64,000 bases of DNA from Moniliella sp. 'wahieum' (GCA_003971905.1 RSEE01000067.1:248001-312000), one strand, 5' to 3'. Shown: positions 34,160 to 47,800, counted from the stretch's first letter. A program made the numbers and translations. Notes: generated from the letters alone by a model not told the origin.

Positions 34160-35896
34160 AAAGAGAGTGGAGGACGGAGGGAGGGGGATGTGGTGGTGTG
34201 GTGGTGTGGTGTGTGGTGGTGGTGGCAACGAGACGGGGGCAGGCAGAGAAGCAGGTGCGAGGAGAGGGAGAGAGTGTGAGGGGCGAGCGAGGAGAAGGAG
34301 AGGGCGAGAATCACAGACGGGTGCGTGCAGGCGCTGGGCACGGGGCCAGTGTGAGCATGCTGCATTCTTGCCCTGCGCGGAGGCGATGATCGATACCCAG
34401 TACCGAGCAGGCAGCAGGCAGGAGGCTGCACACAGACGGATCGGTGCGGTGGATGATCGATGATGCCGGGGGCAGGACGCGCAAGCGAGGGCGGCACAGC
34501 ACGGCACGCTTCGGCACCGCCAGCATTCCTTACTCCATGCAGCGCCGGAGCAGCAGTGCACTAAGGCCTCGGCACCCTAACCCTCTCGAGGCGCCGATGC
34601 AGATCATAACTCACGCGTCACGCATCACCCGCCACGCCGATCACATGGCACATGCATCCCATGCAGCGCAGACGCAGTGCTGGCTGTGCTGCCCACCAGC
34701 GCTCGCCAAGCCGCCGATGCTGCGAGCAGCAGCGCATTCGGTGCTCAGCCTGAGCATCGACTCAGCAGCCCCGGCACCACACCAGTGTCGCGGGAGAAGC
34801 GAGCCTCTGCACCCTGCCGCCTCGCCCCGACGCCCACGCCCCCAGCACCCACGCGCAGTGCTAGTGCTAGTCGTCCTGGGTGTGCCGATCATCAATCGAA
34901 TCAAGCTTCAAGCACTGGCACGCCCGCGCCCACCGTGCCACCACGCCACACACGCCCCTGCGCTGCCCCGCTGCCCCCCGACCGCCGGGCGGCATTTGCC
35001 GGTCAGAAGGCATGTGCTCGCGCCGTATGTACTCGATCTGCGCTGGCCAATCGATTAATCCCTCATCGGTGCAACCCCCGCAGGCACCCCAGATCTGCAT
35101 CATGGCATCATGCACCATGCATTCGGTACTGCGGACCAAGCGATAGGCGACCATCGAAATGCGCGCCTCGCTTCGGGGAATAAAACGGGGCTCGTTTGGC
35201 TGGGTGTTGGAGGGTTAGGGTTAGGGGCAGGCGAGCAGGCGAGCCCAAGATGGATGCAGTGGGAATGCAGTCAGGCCTCAGCGCCTCAGCCAAGGCAGCC
35301 CGGGAAACGCAACAGGGCAGTGAAGAGTGTCGATGGAACAACTCAGTTTTCTCGAGACGCGACTGTCGACCGTTGGCTCTGTCCCACCCCCATTTCAAGC
35401 TTCAAGCTTCATCGATCATCTCAGATCCAGATCTCATCCGCCCCGCCAATAGCAAAGCCTGAACATAATCTGCACATCCCAGGGTCGTGCGGCCAAGGCA
35501 GAGAGAGGCAGACAGATCTGTCGCCCGCCCGCCGTTATAAGAGTATATGTATATGACGGAGGGAGAAACGAGGAATATATGAATGGGCCGATGAACGACG
35601 ATTGGACGGATTCATGCCATGATGGATGCATTTTCGTCTCTCTTAGTTGTGGTTTGGCTTGACCTACTTTGACCTCAACCACCGATGGGCCGCGCGGGAG
35701 GCAACCGCCGAACACACTGTGACATGTGACTCTACCCACCGAATCGCTCTCTACCTAGCTAGTAGCATCCCCCACAGGAGCCCCCCCCCCCCATAATGGC
35801 AGATCGCACTGTACATCGTTTGGGGTAACAACCATACCAACACTGGCAGGGGACAATCGTGCTTGGAGTGAAAGTCTACAGAATCAAGGTGGATGC
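34158..35896. other. Intergenic region between the glucanase and RAX2 genes
   Basis: About 1.7 kb without a supported gene. GGTGGTGTG repeats near 34190-34225 are probably glucanase promoter. A two-unit TTAGGG word occurs at 35213-35227, and CCCTAACCC at 34576. GAAGCTT/AAGCTTC repeats lie near 34905 and 35394-35412. Confidence 0.55.
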
Positions 35897-38800
35897 CTAC
35901 CGCCGCGCGCGTCCATGCGCATCTCGGGCCACCCACCACGCCGGATCATGGTCACACAGTACTTCCACCTCTTGCCCTGGGTGGAGCACAAACCTTCTTC
36001 CACCCTTCTGGCCTTCCTCCTCCCTCCCCACCGCGCCCGACAATCGGATCGACCCAACCACCGTACTAGCAGGCAAAGAAGGAGGTTGCCATTCCACCTT
36101 GGACGGCCGCTCTCTCCTCTCTACCGCAGGCGGCACGTACCGCGCGCAAACGTAGGCCATAAACGGCGTCGTGGCCGTATAGCCACCGTTCCAGTAGGGC
36201 TCCAAGGTAGGCAGCAAATCTGCCACCAACGGTGGCGCTTCCAATGGGAGCGAGGCGCTGAGCTCCCGACCCCACTCTAATGACGGCGCAACCGTCGCCG
36301 CCACAGGGTGGTCAGCGGTAGAGGTGGTAGTGGCCATAGAAAGGTTCCGCGCATGCTCTGACCGACTTCGATCCGATAACTCCATCTGGTCCAACAAGCC
36401 TTCCAAGGTCGGGTTGGGATGCGAGACGGTGGGCACGTACCGCGGTTGACTTAACGGCGAGGGACCGGCATCGAACTGTAGTTGGTTGTGGCGGAAAGTC
36501 TGCATGGCGCGCGCCATGGCCGCCCGTGCCTCTCGCGCATCCCGCCCAGGGAGCGGCACAGGTGCCGCCGGTGCCGGCGCTGGCTCCTCATCCGAATTGT
36601 ACGACGACTCGTCCCATTCGTCCTCGAGCGCATCCTCCTCGTTGCCCGTATCGGCTCGAATTACTTTTTCTGTCGCCGCGTTGAGTTGCGCAAGCAAGTC
36701 CATGCCCCCACCGACAGGGGGCGGAGATGGGTCCCGCTCCTCGCGGGCTGTGGGCAGTGGCGTGGCGGGTACCCCTGCCAACGGGTCAAGCGAGCCTAGC
36801 GGCGACGGGGTGCGGGAGGACGAGGCGAAACGCCTCGAGAGAGCAGTATTCTTCTCCACTGCCCGTTCGATCGTCGGACAAACGAGCAAGCGCACTCCCC
36901 GCGCATCGGTCCGTAGCCCCGCTCCCGTACCCGTACCAGCAGCTGAAGCCACAGTCTGGTCAGTGCGGGTATGGGTCAACTTGGGGCGGACAAAGCGCGC
37001 TCGGAGACCAGACGGCGTGCCCAACGGGCCCAGCATTTTTGTAGGCGGCGAGTGCGCCCATTGGCGCCCCAGCGCACCGGTCGCAGCTGCCAAGCAGGGG
37101 AGAGGGACGTGTTCATGGACGCGTTGGAGAGTGAGGCAGCGGAGGAGCCCACGGCGCGCAAGGCCGACAGAGCAGGGGACTGGGCATGGATTTGCAACTC
37201 AGTATCCCTTGCGGCGACCACACTAGCTGACGAAGTAAGTAGTGTAGCACCCACCGTGGCAAGCACGACGAGGAGAAGGACGATCCCCAAGGACATGAGG
37301 ACGCCGCAATCGCAATCACTACACCACGACGAAGGTGTGCAAGTTGGCAAAGGAAACATGCAGATTCTGCCGAGCGAGATTAAGAACCGTTCCAGGGTCA
37401 CCCAATGGCCCTGTCGGGTCGAGAAGGGCATCCAACGATCCCCATCAAACAGTACTGCGCCACTTGGACCCCAGTTGTTCAGTACCACTTGCCCCATCAG
37501 GGAGAGGACACGGTTGTCCTGCATAATGTCTGTTTTGGGTCCGGGAGTAAGGGTAGGAAGGATGGCAAGTTGAGTCACTCGACCGCCGAGGATGGTGTCG
37601 TTCCCGAGGTTGATAAACTGACCTCCGTCCCACTTGAGGACATACGGTTGGCCATCCGATTGGTTTGCTGGCCATTGCCCGCCCGGGAGCGCTTCATAAG
37701 AGAAAGAGCGTTCCCCCAGGCCAGGAGTACGAGTCGGAGGAAGCACTGGAATCCGACTCGTCCCATGCCAAGGCGAGGGACTGGTTGAAGATGCTCACCC
37801 CGGCAACAAAGACTGAGTTGAGGGCCAAATCGTTGACAACTACCCCGTGGCCGGCCCGGGAATTTGGTGGGGCCCAGGTCCGACCGTACCAAGTCCCTTC
37901 CAGGTCCCATTGTACAGACTCCACATGGCCAACGCGGCCTCCTCCTCGTCAACCGTCAGCGCGCCGGCAACGATCAGTACCTCAGCATCCGCCTGCAAGG
38001 GGAGGATCAGGTCAGTACTCCCATCCTCCTTCAACCACCCGCAACCCATTCAGAGAAACACGTACGTCTGCAAAGTCCACATCGAGTACTTGGCCCGTAA
38101 ACCCGGATCCGAGCTGCATCCAACGCCCTGAGGGACCCCCGCCTGTAAAGTCCCACAGGCAGATAGAGACACAAGGGAGCGAGCCTGCCGTATCAAAATC
38201 TCCCACCACAACCATCACTTCGGCTCCAGGCTTGGGCAGCAGTTTGCGTACGACAACTGGGGGGTGGACAAGGTGCCCTGAGCCGCCGTCGGAGCCGTGG
38301 CTGTTTGGTACCCATTCGGGCGATCGACCAAGCGGAGCAGCATTCTCCAACCATGCACCGTGGTACAAGTCAAAGATCAGCAGGCCGCCTCTAGCACCAA
38401 CAAACAGGGTCTGGTTACCACCGTCAGAGCATGAACGTCAGAGATGAGGTAGGGCTGAGTCGTGTTCCAGTCGGGCGTTTCCAAGGAAGAAGAACCAGAG
38501 TCTGAACTGGATGAACTATCCGAGTCAGAACCCGTGTCATCATCCGCGGGCTGGATAGGCCCGCACCAACATCAAACGGAAGTGGAGGAAAGGGGAGAAG
38601 ACTGTGCGAGGTGGGATCGTAGAGCCCCAAGTTGGATACGTTGCCAGCCGAGGTAAAGTTCCCTCCGATAATGAGCAGCGCAGGTTCAGACCCTTGTACC
38701 ACCGTCGGGTGCAACCCTGACATCCACCCACCATGGGTAACGGGAGGGGGAGCATCCTTCTCCGAATCGTCCGTCACTTTCGTTCCCGACTCTGGCTCCG

Positions 38801-41800
38801 ACCATGACCCCGATCCCGACCCACTTGACGAGGAAGAGTTGCGCGCCGAAAGGGGGTCCAATACGCTCCCGCACGCACAATGGCCACCTGGTCGTTGGAA
38901 CTGGAGGGAAACAAGGCCGATAGGTTCAGTTGAACATCACCCGAGGGAATCCAGGGGCGCGAGGCGTACATGCGGGATCGGCATGCTGGGAAAACTGAGA
39001 GGACTTGGGTGGCAATGTGGGGGGCGCATCTCTTCTCGCGGGTGGCTGGGCCCGGACCGGTTGGGCATACATCATCTCGGCGGGGACAAAGGAGAAGTTG
39101 AGCGAGGCGAGAGTGACCCCTACCGCATTGGGATCTGACGAAATATAGCTCGACGCCTGCAGCAGCGCGCTGCTCGGGGCCAGCATGCCAGCGAGCGTCC
39201 GAGCCGGACCGGCGAGCATGGCAAAGGGGAAACGTTCCAATGCCCCTCCCGCACCAGAGGGCATGTCAAATCCATGCGCGGCCGACATGTTGGCGGTCAA
39301 GAGAGTGTTCGCGAGCAGCCATCCCCCTTGAGCATACAGGCTCCCGTTCTTGCCTATGGGGAGGAAGATGCTGCCTCCGGTAACGTTCCAGAGAACGACG
39401 CCGCCCCAAGCGGCCACGGCTAGGTTGCTCTCGTCCATCACCTCATCCCCGGCACCCCAGCCCATGCCAGCCAAGTTGGGCATGCTCAACGAGCCCAAGA
39501 ACCCTACGATGGGGGTGCCCCCCTTGGGGCCATTGGGGGCCTGGAACATGGTCACTCCCCGGATCGTGCCCCCCAGCCCGAGCGGAGGCTCGGTGGCATT
39601 CCCTCCATTGGCAGAAGCATTGAACCCAACAGGGTTCGTGGACGGAATAGCGACCCAGCTGTCGCTCGAGGCATTGTAGGCGGCTACGCGCGGCAGCTCT
39701 ATACTCCCATCACTAGTGGCAGCAAAGTTGCCACCCAGGTAGACTAGGGTACCCTGCCCCGTCGTCGCAGCCACCGCACCAAGTGAGGGATTGGACAGGC
39801 CCAGCCCATTGGGAGAGAGAAGCGAGCCTGTATCTTGAGCGCCCTCGTTCAGCGGCGCAGAAACGTTGCCCCCAGGTGCGCCCACGGACCACACGGCCAA
39901 GTTGGCAAACGCATCCCCCCGCGCAACGGAGGTCAAATTGGCGGAAGCAAGGTCAACGGCGGTTTGGTTGGTAACGTCCGCCTGCGCGAGGAGAGCGGCA
40001 AAGCCAGTAAACTCCCCCGAAACGAGCACCCGGTTGCGCACCCCTTGCTCGGCGGATGGAGGCCAGAGCCATCACAGAGTAGGAGACACCATTGGACACA
40101 GCTGCTTCTCCACACCCGAGGAAGACAAGGCGGCGCCTACGCGGTCGGCTGTGGAGCCCAACTGCGCCGGAAGGGCGGCAGAGGTGTTGCCAGTTGTCGG
40201 CCAGGTTGCCACAGGACCGACTAGAGAGGTGTCCCAAGGGTCATACTCGAGAATGCCTGCCGACGTGGCCGATGCGGCCGGAGCGCCAGTCGAATTGGCT
40301 AACGTCAAAACCAGCCGGTCCGCAAGGAGAGCAAATTGATCTGTGGTCAGGTTGGCACCTGCAGGGGCGCTGGCGGTAGTTGCAAGCAGAGCGAGAGAGT
40401 AAAGATCGGACCGGATGACGCGTTGGAACTCGTTCGTGGGCCCAAGGCGCCTGTCCACACTGCCACCGTCGTCAGCGAGGTGACGTTCTGGTCGACTACG
40501 GCCCAATGGGTACTGGCGGGCACATGGGCAGGCGTGTAGTCCGGGATGGAGACAGACACGTTCACCGATGTCCGGCTTGAACATCCGCCTGCCTCCGACG
40601 TCTGGGAGCAAGGAGGGACTCGAAGGTACGCCGTGTAGTTCCCGCAGCCAGCACAGAAGGGTAGTATTCTGCTCGGACTTCGCTGGGGCCCGAGGCAGAG
40701 TACTGGGCCAACGAGGTATTAGCCCACGTCGAGGTATAGTACGCATAGGTCTCGGTCGTGTTGCTGGACGAACCTGCGACCGTTTGGAGCGTCTCTGCCG
40801 AGTACGTGGTGGTCGTCCACGCAGAGTCGTCCGGTCCAAAGAGCGCAAGGTAGGGAGAGGTACCAGCAGTACCAGGTTCAGGCGACGCGCATTGCGCGCC
40901 CTGGTTGAGGGTCGTGTTGGCACTTACTACGGCTCCTGGGAGGACTTGGACTTGGATCGCATGTAGACTTGGTGCGCCGCCTGTCCATCCAGTCAAGACA
41001 ACCGTCAAGCCCGCCATGGTCGACGTCGTTTCCACCCCATATTGACTCGTAGAATTGAGCAGGGTGAAATCCGTGTAGGGAGCTGCCGGGTAGCGGGGCA
41101 AAGGACACGTAGAGGAACAGTTGGCGCCATTGCCCGTTGCCGGGTCGACGTACGCCCAGGACAAGGAGGGAGGTGCGGATGCAGATCCCGTGGTCCCGTC
41201 CGTGCCCAAAGCGGTGGCGGGAGTGACATGAAACGTGGTGGTGCCGGAAGAGTTGACATACGAATTGCTCAATCGCAAGCCGCGAACCTCGGCCGCGCCG
41301 CCAAAGCTGATTGTTATGCTCCCCTCACCCGAGCCAGGGGAAAACGAAAAAGAGTTCTGAGGCCCATCGGCCCCGCAGGACACCGAAGCGCTGAGGAGGC
41401 GCCCATACCTCCGCCAGCGGCGGTACTGAGAAATCACTTCCACCACCCCATGCAAGTGGGGCGAGGAGGCCCGTAAGCGGTCGGAGCCTAAAGGGGTAGG
41501 GAAGATCCAGTTCGAGGCAGAGGCAGAGGCAGGCTGAAGTGTGAGTGTGCTGGCGCTCGAGGGCGGCGGCACGGCAGTAGTAGAAGACCACAGGACAGAA
41601 AAGTTTCCAAGGAACATGACGTTGCTGGCATTGGCGATGCCGGCAGACAGGGATTGGACGGGGGCATTCAGGCCGCGAAAGGAAGGCGGGGACCAGACGC
41701 CTTTGGATACGTCCCACAAGGCCACATTTCCGGCATAGTCACCGCCATCATGCACGGAGGGCCGGGGCAGGGAAGTCGCCAGCGACGACCACCGAGGCGC

Positions 41801-42462
41801 GGGAGGAGGAACAGTGGAGCGCATTGACCGTGCCGTTGATGCCATCAGCCAGAGCAGACCAGCTACCAGTCTGAGGCATCCAGCGGGCGATGCTGCGGGC
41901 AGTGACGTTGCCAATGGCAGTAAAGTTGCCAGCAACAAAGACGATTTGTCCATCGGCTGCATTGCCCACAGGGGTGGCTGCGTCCAAAAAGGGAGGGGCG
42001 GCACTAGTACTGCTGCTAGTGCCGGGATAGGGGAGCAGGGGTTGGGGGTCAGAACGAGCGGCACCAGCACCGGGTGAGGCGGTGACACCCGAGGGAAGAC
42101 GCATTGAGCAGATGGCGTGGATCGACCCGCCTGGTCGGTGGCACCGGCCGGGAAGAGAAGGCCGAGGTCGGAGCGAGCAAAGAGGGTGCTGCGTAAGGGA
42201 TCGAGGCGGGCGTGGCCGAGGGCGCGGGAGGTGGCACTGGTACGGGAAATGTCCATGCCAGAGAAGGAGCCGAGGGCCGCGACCTGTCCTAGGCTGGGGA
42301 TGTCAAGCTGGGGGAGGATGGTGGAGTTGGCATTGGCGGGGGTGGGACTAACGGAGGGGCTGGCGCGCGCAGCGGTAGCGAGAAGGAGGAGGCAGAGGGC
42401 GGTGGCTGCAGCAGCAGCGTCCGCAGCAGCATCCTCAGCAGCCGCGCGAGCGCCGCTGCCAT
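35897..42462 (-). CDS. RAX2: Rax2-like cortical polarity marker with C-terminal SH3-like tail
   Basis: Rax2 is a type I membrane glycoprotein that marks sites of polarised growth. The start is the ATG at 42462, followed by a signal peptide (ALCLLLLATAARASPS) and LPQLDIPSLGQVAALGSFSG, the conserved Rax2 opening. The ectodomain has many kelch-like blades with Asn-X-Ser/Thr sites, for example ASNVMFLGNFSV, GTLVYLGGNFAATSDGSI, ALLIIGGNFTSAGNVSNLG and RADAEVLIVAGALTV. An intron at about 37998-38066 has GTACGT and TTGCAG ends. A membrane helix VVIAIAAS..LMSLGIVLLLVVLATVGATLL lies near 37300. A cytosolic part follows with GGMDLLAQLNAATEKVI, an acidic stretch, then ARYVPP, HPGQEVEVL and DPAWWVARD, which look like an SH3 domain. 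Many frame changes fit missing bases. The span is long for Rax2, so a separate downstream gene from about 37090 is an alternative. Confidence 0.8.
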
Positions 42463-43275
42463 GTATGGCGCGTGGGAGCGATGGTGGCGGTGTGAAGGGG
42501 GGGGGGAGGCTGCGTCGCCGTCGAGTGGATGGGCGTGGCGGCGATGGCCGTCCGCGACGCGAGCGCAACCAGGCCGCTGGGCTCACGTGAACGTTCAGCT
42601 GAACGGATGGACACGTGTCACGTGACCCATGCCCGTTTCAATTTCAACCCCTGTCCGGGGTAACCGACCGAACCTATGGCGATTCCAGCACTGCAGCCAC
42701 GGTGTGGAGCATCCATCGAGTCCCGCCCCATCCATGCCCATACAATGCGTACAGCACGGATCCAGGCGGCGGTCTGCACCAATAATGGCCTCTACCGTTT
42801 GCACTCGCTCTTGAGATATATGAGAGGATATCGGCCCATAGTGCGGATCGCCCGGGGGTTTATGCCAGAGGTACACTTAATAGGAGACAGTAGGTCGACT
42901 CACGGTAGTTTCGGGCTAGAGCTAGTTGGAGAATCCGGGAGCGAGCTAGGGACGAAGGCAGGCCTTGGTGGGGTGGCGGCACGCTTGGTAAGGCTGCGTC
43001 TGCATCGGCTTGGGCTGTAAGAATGTGTCTGAAGCCTCCGGGACTTAGGGGAGGAGGCAGCAGCGGACATACACTGCCATAACTAAAGACTGGACGGAGA
43101 CGGAAATCGACGCGGCTGCAGGAAGGCCCGCGCGACGGTCGGATGGAGTGCTGGAGGACGAGATGGGAAGAGGGCGCCGGAGCTAAAAAGAAAGGAGCCT
43201 GCCTTGTACGGATTAATTGGCTGGGAAATCGGGCAAGAGTCGGACAGGATAGGCGGGAAGGACGAGAGGGTGGAC
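42463..43275. other. Intergenic region upstream of RAX2
   Basis: Likely RAX2 promoter and leader (reading from the right), including a GTTCAGCTGAAC palindrome at about 42594. No coding sequence is supported. It borders the first LTR-like repeat copy. Confidence 0.5.
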
Positions 43276-43650
43276 GAGACGAGAACCGCGGAAGGTGGAG
43301 GAAAGGATCCCACCACGAGGGGTACGGGCTAGATCAAAAGGGAAAACAGATACAAGAGGGGGTAGACAGGAAGACCGTCAAAGAGAAGTTGGTTGCCGCA
43401 GGCGCAACGAGAAAAGAAAAGGAATAAGCGGAGACAGAGGCGACAGTCGTCGCAAAGATACTGGAAGCTATAGGTGGCCTTGTTTCAGCCATCGACTTGA
43501 AATTGGAGGGGGGGGCGCTACTGTCGCACGTACGCATGGCTACTCGGGCCATCGTACATGTGATTCAACCAACCATCGTCAAACTTGTGGTCAGTGGGTT
43601 TGGGAGCGCGCTATATTGGATTGTGCAGGGCACAGGCGAGCCTTAGCTTG
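43276..43650 (+). mobile_element. LTR-like dispersed repeat, copy 1 (solo-LTR-like fossil)
   Basis: This 375-base stretch aligns over its length with 56201-56560 in the same orientation. Shared blocks include GAGACGAGAA, AGATCAAAAGGGAAA, GCCGCAGGCGC, AGTCGTCGCAA and GTGGCCTT. The size and the isolated pair suggest solo LTRs of one retrotransposon family, but clear terminal TG...CA and target-site duplications were not identified. Divergence between the copies is moderate, suggesting insertions that are not recent. Confidence 0.6.
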
Positions 43651-44828
43651 GATGTGACCAACTTGGATCTGACGCGGCTCATAACAGATATACTAGTAAA
43701 AGCTGGACTCTGAGGCACTTCAATAGTTTGCATGTCAACTGCACAGGCACTATAGGAGAGAGATCCCCGGGTAGCTGTTACACACAGCTAGGCGCTCACA
43801 GCCACATTGCGTTTCCGTCAGACTCTTTGATTTTCTCCAGCACTAGTAGAGCTCATATACTGTGAGCCTGCTTCCACATCTTCGCAGTGAGTATATTATA
43901 TGATGCTCGAGCATAACTTTGCCCCGCTGTTGAGGGTTACTACGCGTTATAGGTGCCCGCGCCGATTCGATCCGATCTAACTAAGGCCCGATGCTTTGAC
44001 CAGTCGTAACAGAGCTCTCTCCCAAAAGTCCAGCCAAGCTCCACAGTAAAAAAAGTGGCCGACCCATATATGCGGTGATATACGAGCGGCCATCGACCTA
44101 TACTCTTTTGGCGACGACAGCCGCCCCCTCTGCTTCTTACCTGTTCTTACCCTCTCGTGTTACGAATCCACATGTCCCTTTTTGTTTCTCGTCATCGAAA
44201 CTGCTCCTCAGTGCCTTTTCTTCTGTCTGCTCCCCTGTTCTCTCTCAGTACTATTCAATATAGTACGTGTTTTCCTTTTAATCCCTGCTTGTAAGCAGTG
44301 ACAGTGATTGGTAGTTTCATCAATCTCTTCACTTTTTGTCTTCTCCAATAATCCTTTGGCGTCTCAATTATAGTATATTCGTCAATTCATATATCCGGTA
44401 CAGACCCCTTCTCCTCTTATTTATAATACTTGCCTCCTTTGCTCTACACTGTATCACACCGCCTCTCAACAGCTTTCCACGTCTAAGCTCCAGAATGCCA
44501 CAACCACTCCTTTTTACGGCTTTCCTAAATCCAATCTGTGTAGCTCTCAGCCCAAGTCTTCAGTCTCAGCTCCGGTCCCACGGTCCCCGCACTAAAAGTC
44601 ATGTGTGAGATAGATTAGCATTGCCCGAGCCCGCTGTCTTTTTCTCCCTGTTCCCGTGTGCGAACTGCTTCAGACACAGGTCACTATTGTCCAAGCAAGT
44701 GCATACTCAGCAGAGTTGCCACGCATGCCGCTGCCTCTTCCATATGCCGATAGGCCTCTCCGAACCCTGCTCGGATCCACAACAAGCCCAAGCATGAAAC
44801 TGCTGTGAGTCTCTTGTTCGGACGTCAA

Positions 44829-47800
44829 AAAGGCGTCGTACCCCTAAAACCCTCGTGGGAGGGCACATCCGTGACAGCTGTGTGTGTCTTGTGGCTTTAG
44901 GTTCAACAAAAATGTTGTGGTAATAAGACTGAGTCTTTGATCTCGGAGGCCCTATACCACACGCATGTGGGGGGGGGGGACACTGTACACATTGAGAATA
45001 CATTGGGCAACCCCCGACTCTGCTGATAACCAAATGTGTCTAAGTATACTTATACTGAACATGAGCATACGTCGAGTTGATCGTCCCCCATTACTCCACG
45101 AATCTAATATCCACACCTGCACACCTGGATCTAAACGAAGCACTTTGAAGAGCTTAACTCCTCTCTAGTCCAGAGTACTGTACCCTGTGTCTTCCCTTTT
45201 GAGTCGATGTTGTCCCTATCTTTCTCACCCAGCTGTAACTGTGTGAAGCAACCCTGGACACAGATGTCTGTACCCTTATACGCCCCTCAGGGAAGAGCTG
45301 CTTATAAAAATCCTTCCCAGGCACCTCTGGTCAGTCGTTCGGGTCAGCTTACTGAACCTTACAAACCGGCGCACAACATTATAATCCATCGCAACACGTC
45401 TAGTACCCTTATATCATCAATACGGTGGAGGAGAGAGATCCAGCAAGTTTTGGTCTCTGTGGGGCTCCGCCCCCCATCCTGTAATACAACATTGTGATGG
45501 AGCTGCACCGACCTAAATATACCAACTTCTCTCGCTTTATTCATGCTCGTTTTCTTTTCTCATTTATCTTTTCGTCCTCACAGATGTGCCCGATGCCCTC
45601 AATCTTGACTCGATACCGTTCTTGACCCGTTCCTCACCTTCTTCTCACCTTCGGCTTATTTTGGCTCTGTTCAATCTCTCACCGGACCCCTCTTTTCTAT
45701 GCTCTGCTTGATCTCAACATACCATCACTTTCCTCTCTTTGAATCCATATCATTGACGGAGAGCTTAAGGCAGTGGGACAGGGGGAACGCTACGTCTAAA
45801 CCGAACCGTTCATCTTGTGGGGGTTACTTGGAAGCGCCACCAAGGTCAAGGAACCAGGGGGATCGCCAGGATGTCAGGACCCTCCGGTGGTCGCCATCCG
45901 GTCCCGTACCCTAGGAAGCGCGTGTGGACACGGATGAACGTGGTAGACATCCGAGCGAGAAACCATTTCCATTGAGACTCAGTAGCCAAATTCTGCCCAT
46001 ACGCAAATATCTTGCCCGCTGTCTTGGCGCCGTAGTATCCTCGCGTCGTCAAAACCAGGGGGAAAAACGGCTCTTGAGTGCATCCCTGGCACTGGGCGTT
46101 CTTGTCGCATTCTGCTTGTTCAAGCAGCCGAAGCAGTTCCTTCTCCCGGCGTTCCAAAGGCGACGCAGTGCTCTCGTGCTCCACTTCCTCTTTTATACTA
46201 TACAGTCCTATTGGTATAGTAGTTTTAGCGGCTTGTCTCCATTTTCCCCATCCCTATATCCTTGTCAAACAAAGTGAATATACTCGGTCATTATTGATCT
46301 GAGATAGATACGACGCATGTGGCTATAAGCCGCTGTGTTCACGACTCTGTGAACATACCTTTTATGAGCCTGGACCGAAAATTTCGGACAGTTACGACGC
46401 GCTAGGAGGCCCTTAGCCCACTAGACCCGTATGAGTAACCTCCTTCCTTCTGAGGTATATATATACATAGCCACCGTCCGCCCATAAAAATGTATTCAAT
46501 CCATGCTTCCAGTTCCTCCACCACACGTTGCCTAACCTGCTAAAACCTGATTTGAACCTGTCGCTTCACCGACCCATACTTTCTCTGTTCCCCCAGACTT
46601 TGGGTACTTATTATTATTTGGGTACAGATTCTGCCCCAACCTCTTTTGCTCCTGCGCGCACTGGGAAAGTAGGTCTTTTGAAAGTAAAAACCCACATGAT
46701 CCCGACTGGCGTGGTTTCTTTATGCGTGGCATATGGCTTCTCTCCCTTCTCGGACGGGTTTCAAGATTGATTATGGCTGGTTTGCTGTTTCCAGGGTATC
46801 CTATGGCCTTTTCAAATACGAATCGGTCGATAAGCAGAGGGATTCGCCAAGACATTATCGCAAGTCTATTACGGGAGGCTGTGATAGAGTGAATCCAAGC
46901 GTCGGATGTGTGAAGACGCGCACACGCCGCACTTTATTTTCAGACATGAGTATGTGTGTAGAACTCCCGAATATCCGTCAGGGCCACTACGGCAGTAGGT
47001 CCAGGTCTCCCCGATCGCGGATTGTTCATCTCGATTCGACCATCTGGAGAAGGATGTGACCCACATATGAGAGGATGATATATACGAACGCCGAGATCTC
47101 TCTCTCACGGTCACTAGTAGTAGCCGCGAACAAGCAAGAAAATATCATGAGTCGAACTTTCCGAACTGCATGGGATTGTGCCCCTTAAACACCGGGTGAG
47201 CCCCCTATTGTGGGGCTCTCCCATCTTCTGGGGGCCTGATAAAAGATCACGGGTTGTCTACTTCTTGATTAACAGGAGATGGCTATGGTGTGGCAATAAG
47301 AACGAGGATCATATTCATCGAGTGGAAAGGGAGCGAGGTATATATGCCTCGGAGAAGAAGAGAACACGCGAGCTAAATCACATGGAGAGAAAGGGAGCAC
47401 AATCCAAAGGGCAGACAACCCACAGTTCGCGCGTGGCCTCCCACAACAAGCGCCAAATCTCGAAACCCAGCTCAGTTGAGCCGCGAGTGATCCCGCCTCC
47501 ACCAGCCCCACAGTCTCAGTCCAACAGCTCCATCAGTCAGGCAGTGTAGGTCCTCCGCTGCCTCCTCCCCTTCCCTGAACCCGAAGGCTTGAGACACGCT
47601 ACTACTGCTCAAGCCTATGCTATGCAGCCTTGCCATACCTGCAACCACCTCTGCTATACGCCGAGAGGACTCTCTATTAGTTGTCTCTATAGATAGATCC
47701 GTTCGGACCCACCAATCAGCCCAACTAAGCGTAACTACCGTCGGTCGACCTTAGGATCTCCAAGGGATTGTACCCCTAAACCTATTCCCCTCTGGGGTGA

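Noticed and set aside
43960-44010. GATTCGATCC word as a tRNA T-arm
   Set aside because: No acceptor or anticodon stem can be formed around it.
45846-46184. Minus-strand open frame in the repeat island that could be a transposon protein remnant
   Set aside because: Some words vaguely recall the ends of mobile-element proteins, but no diagnostic motif is present, so it is not annotated.
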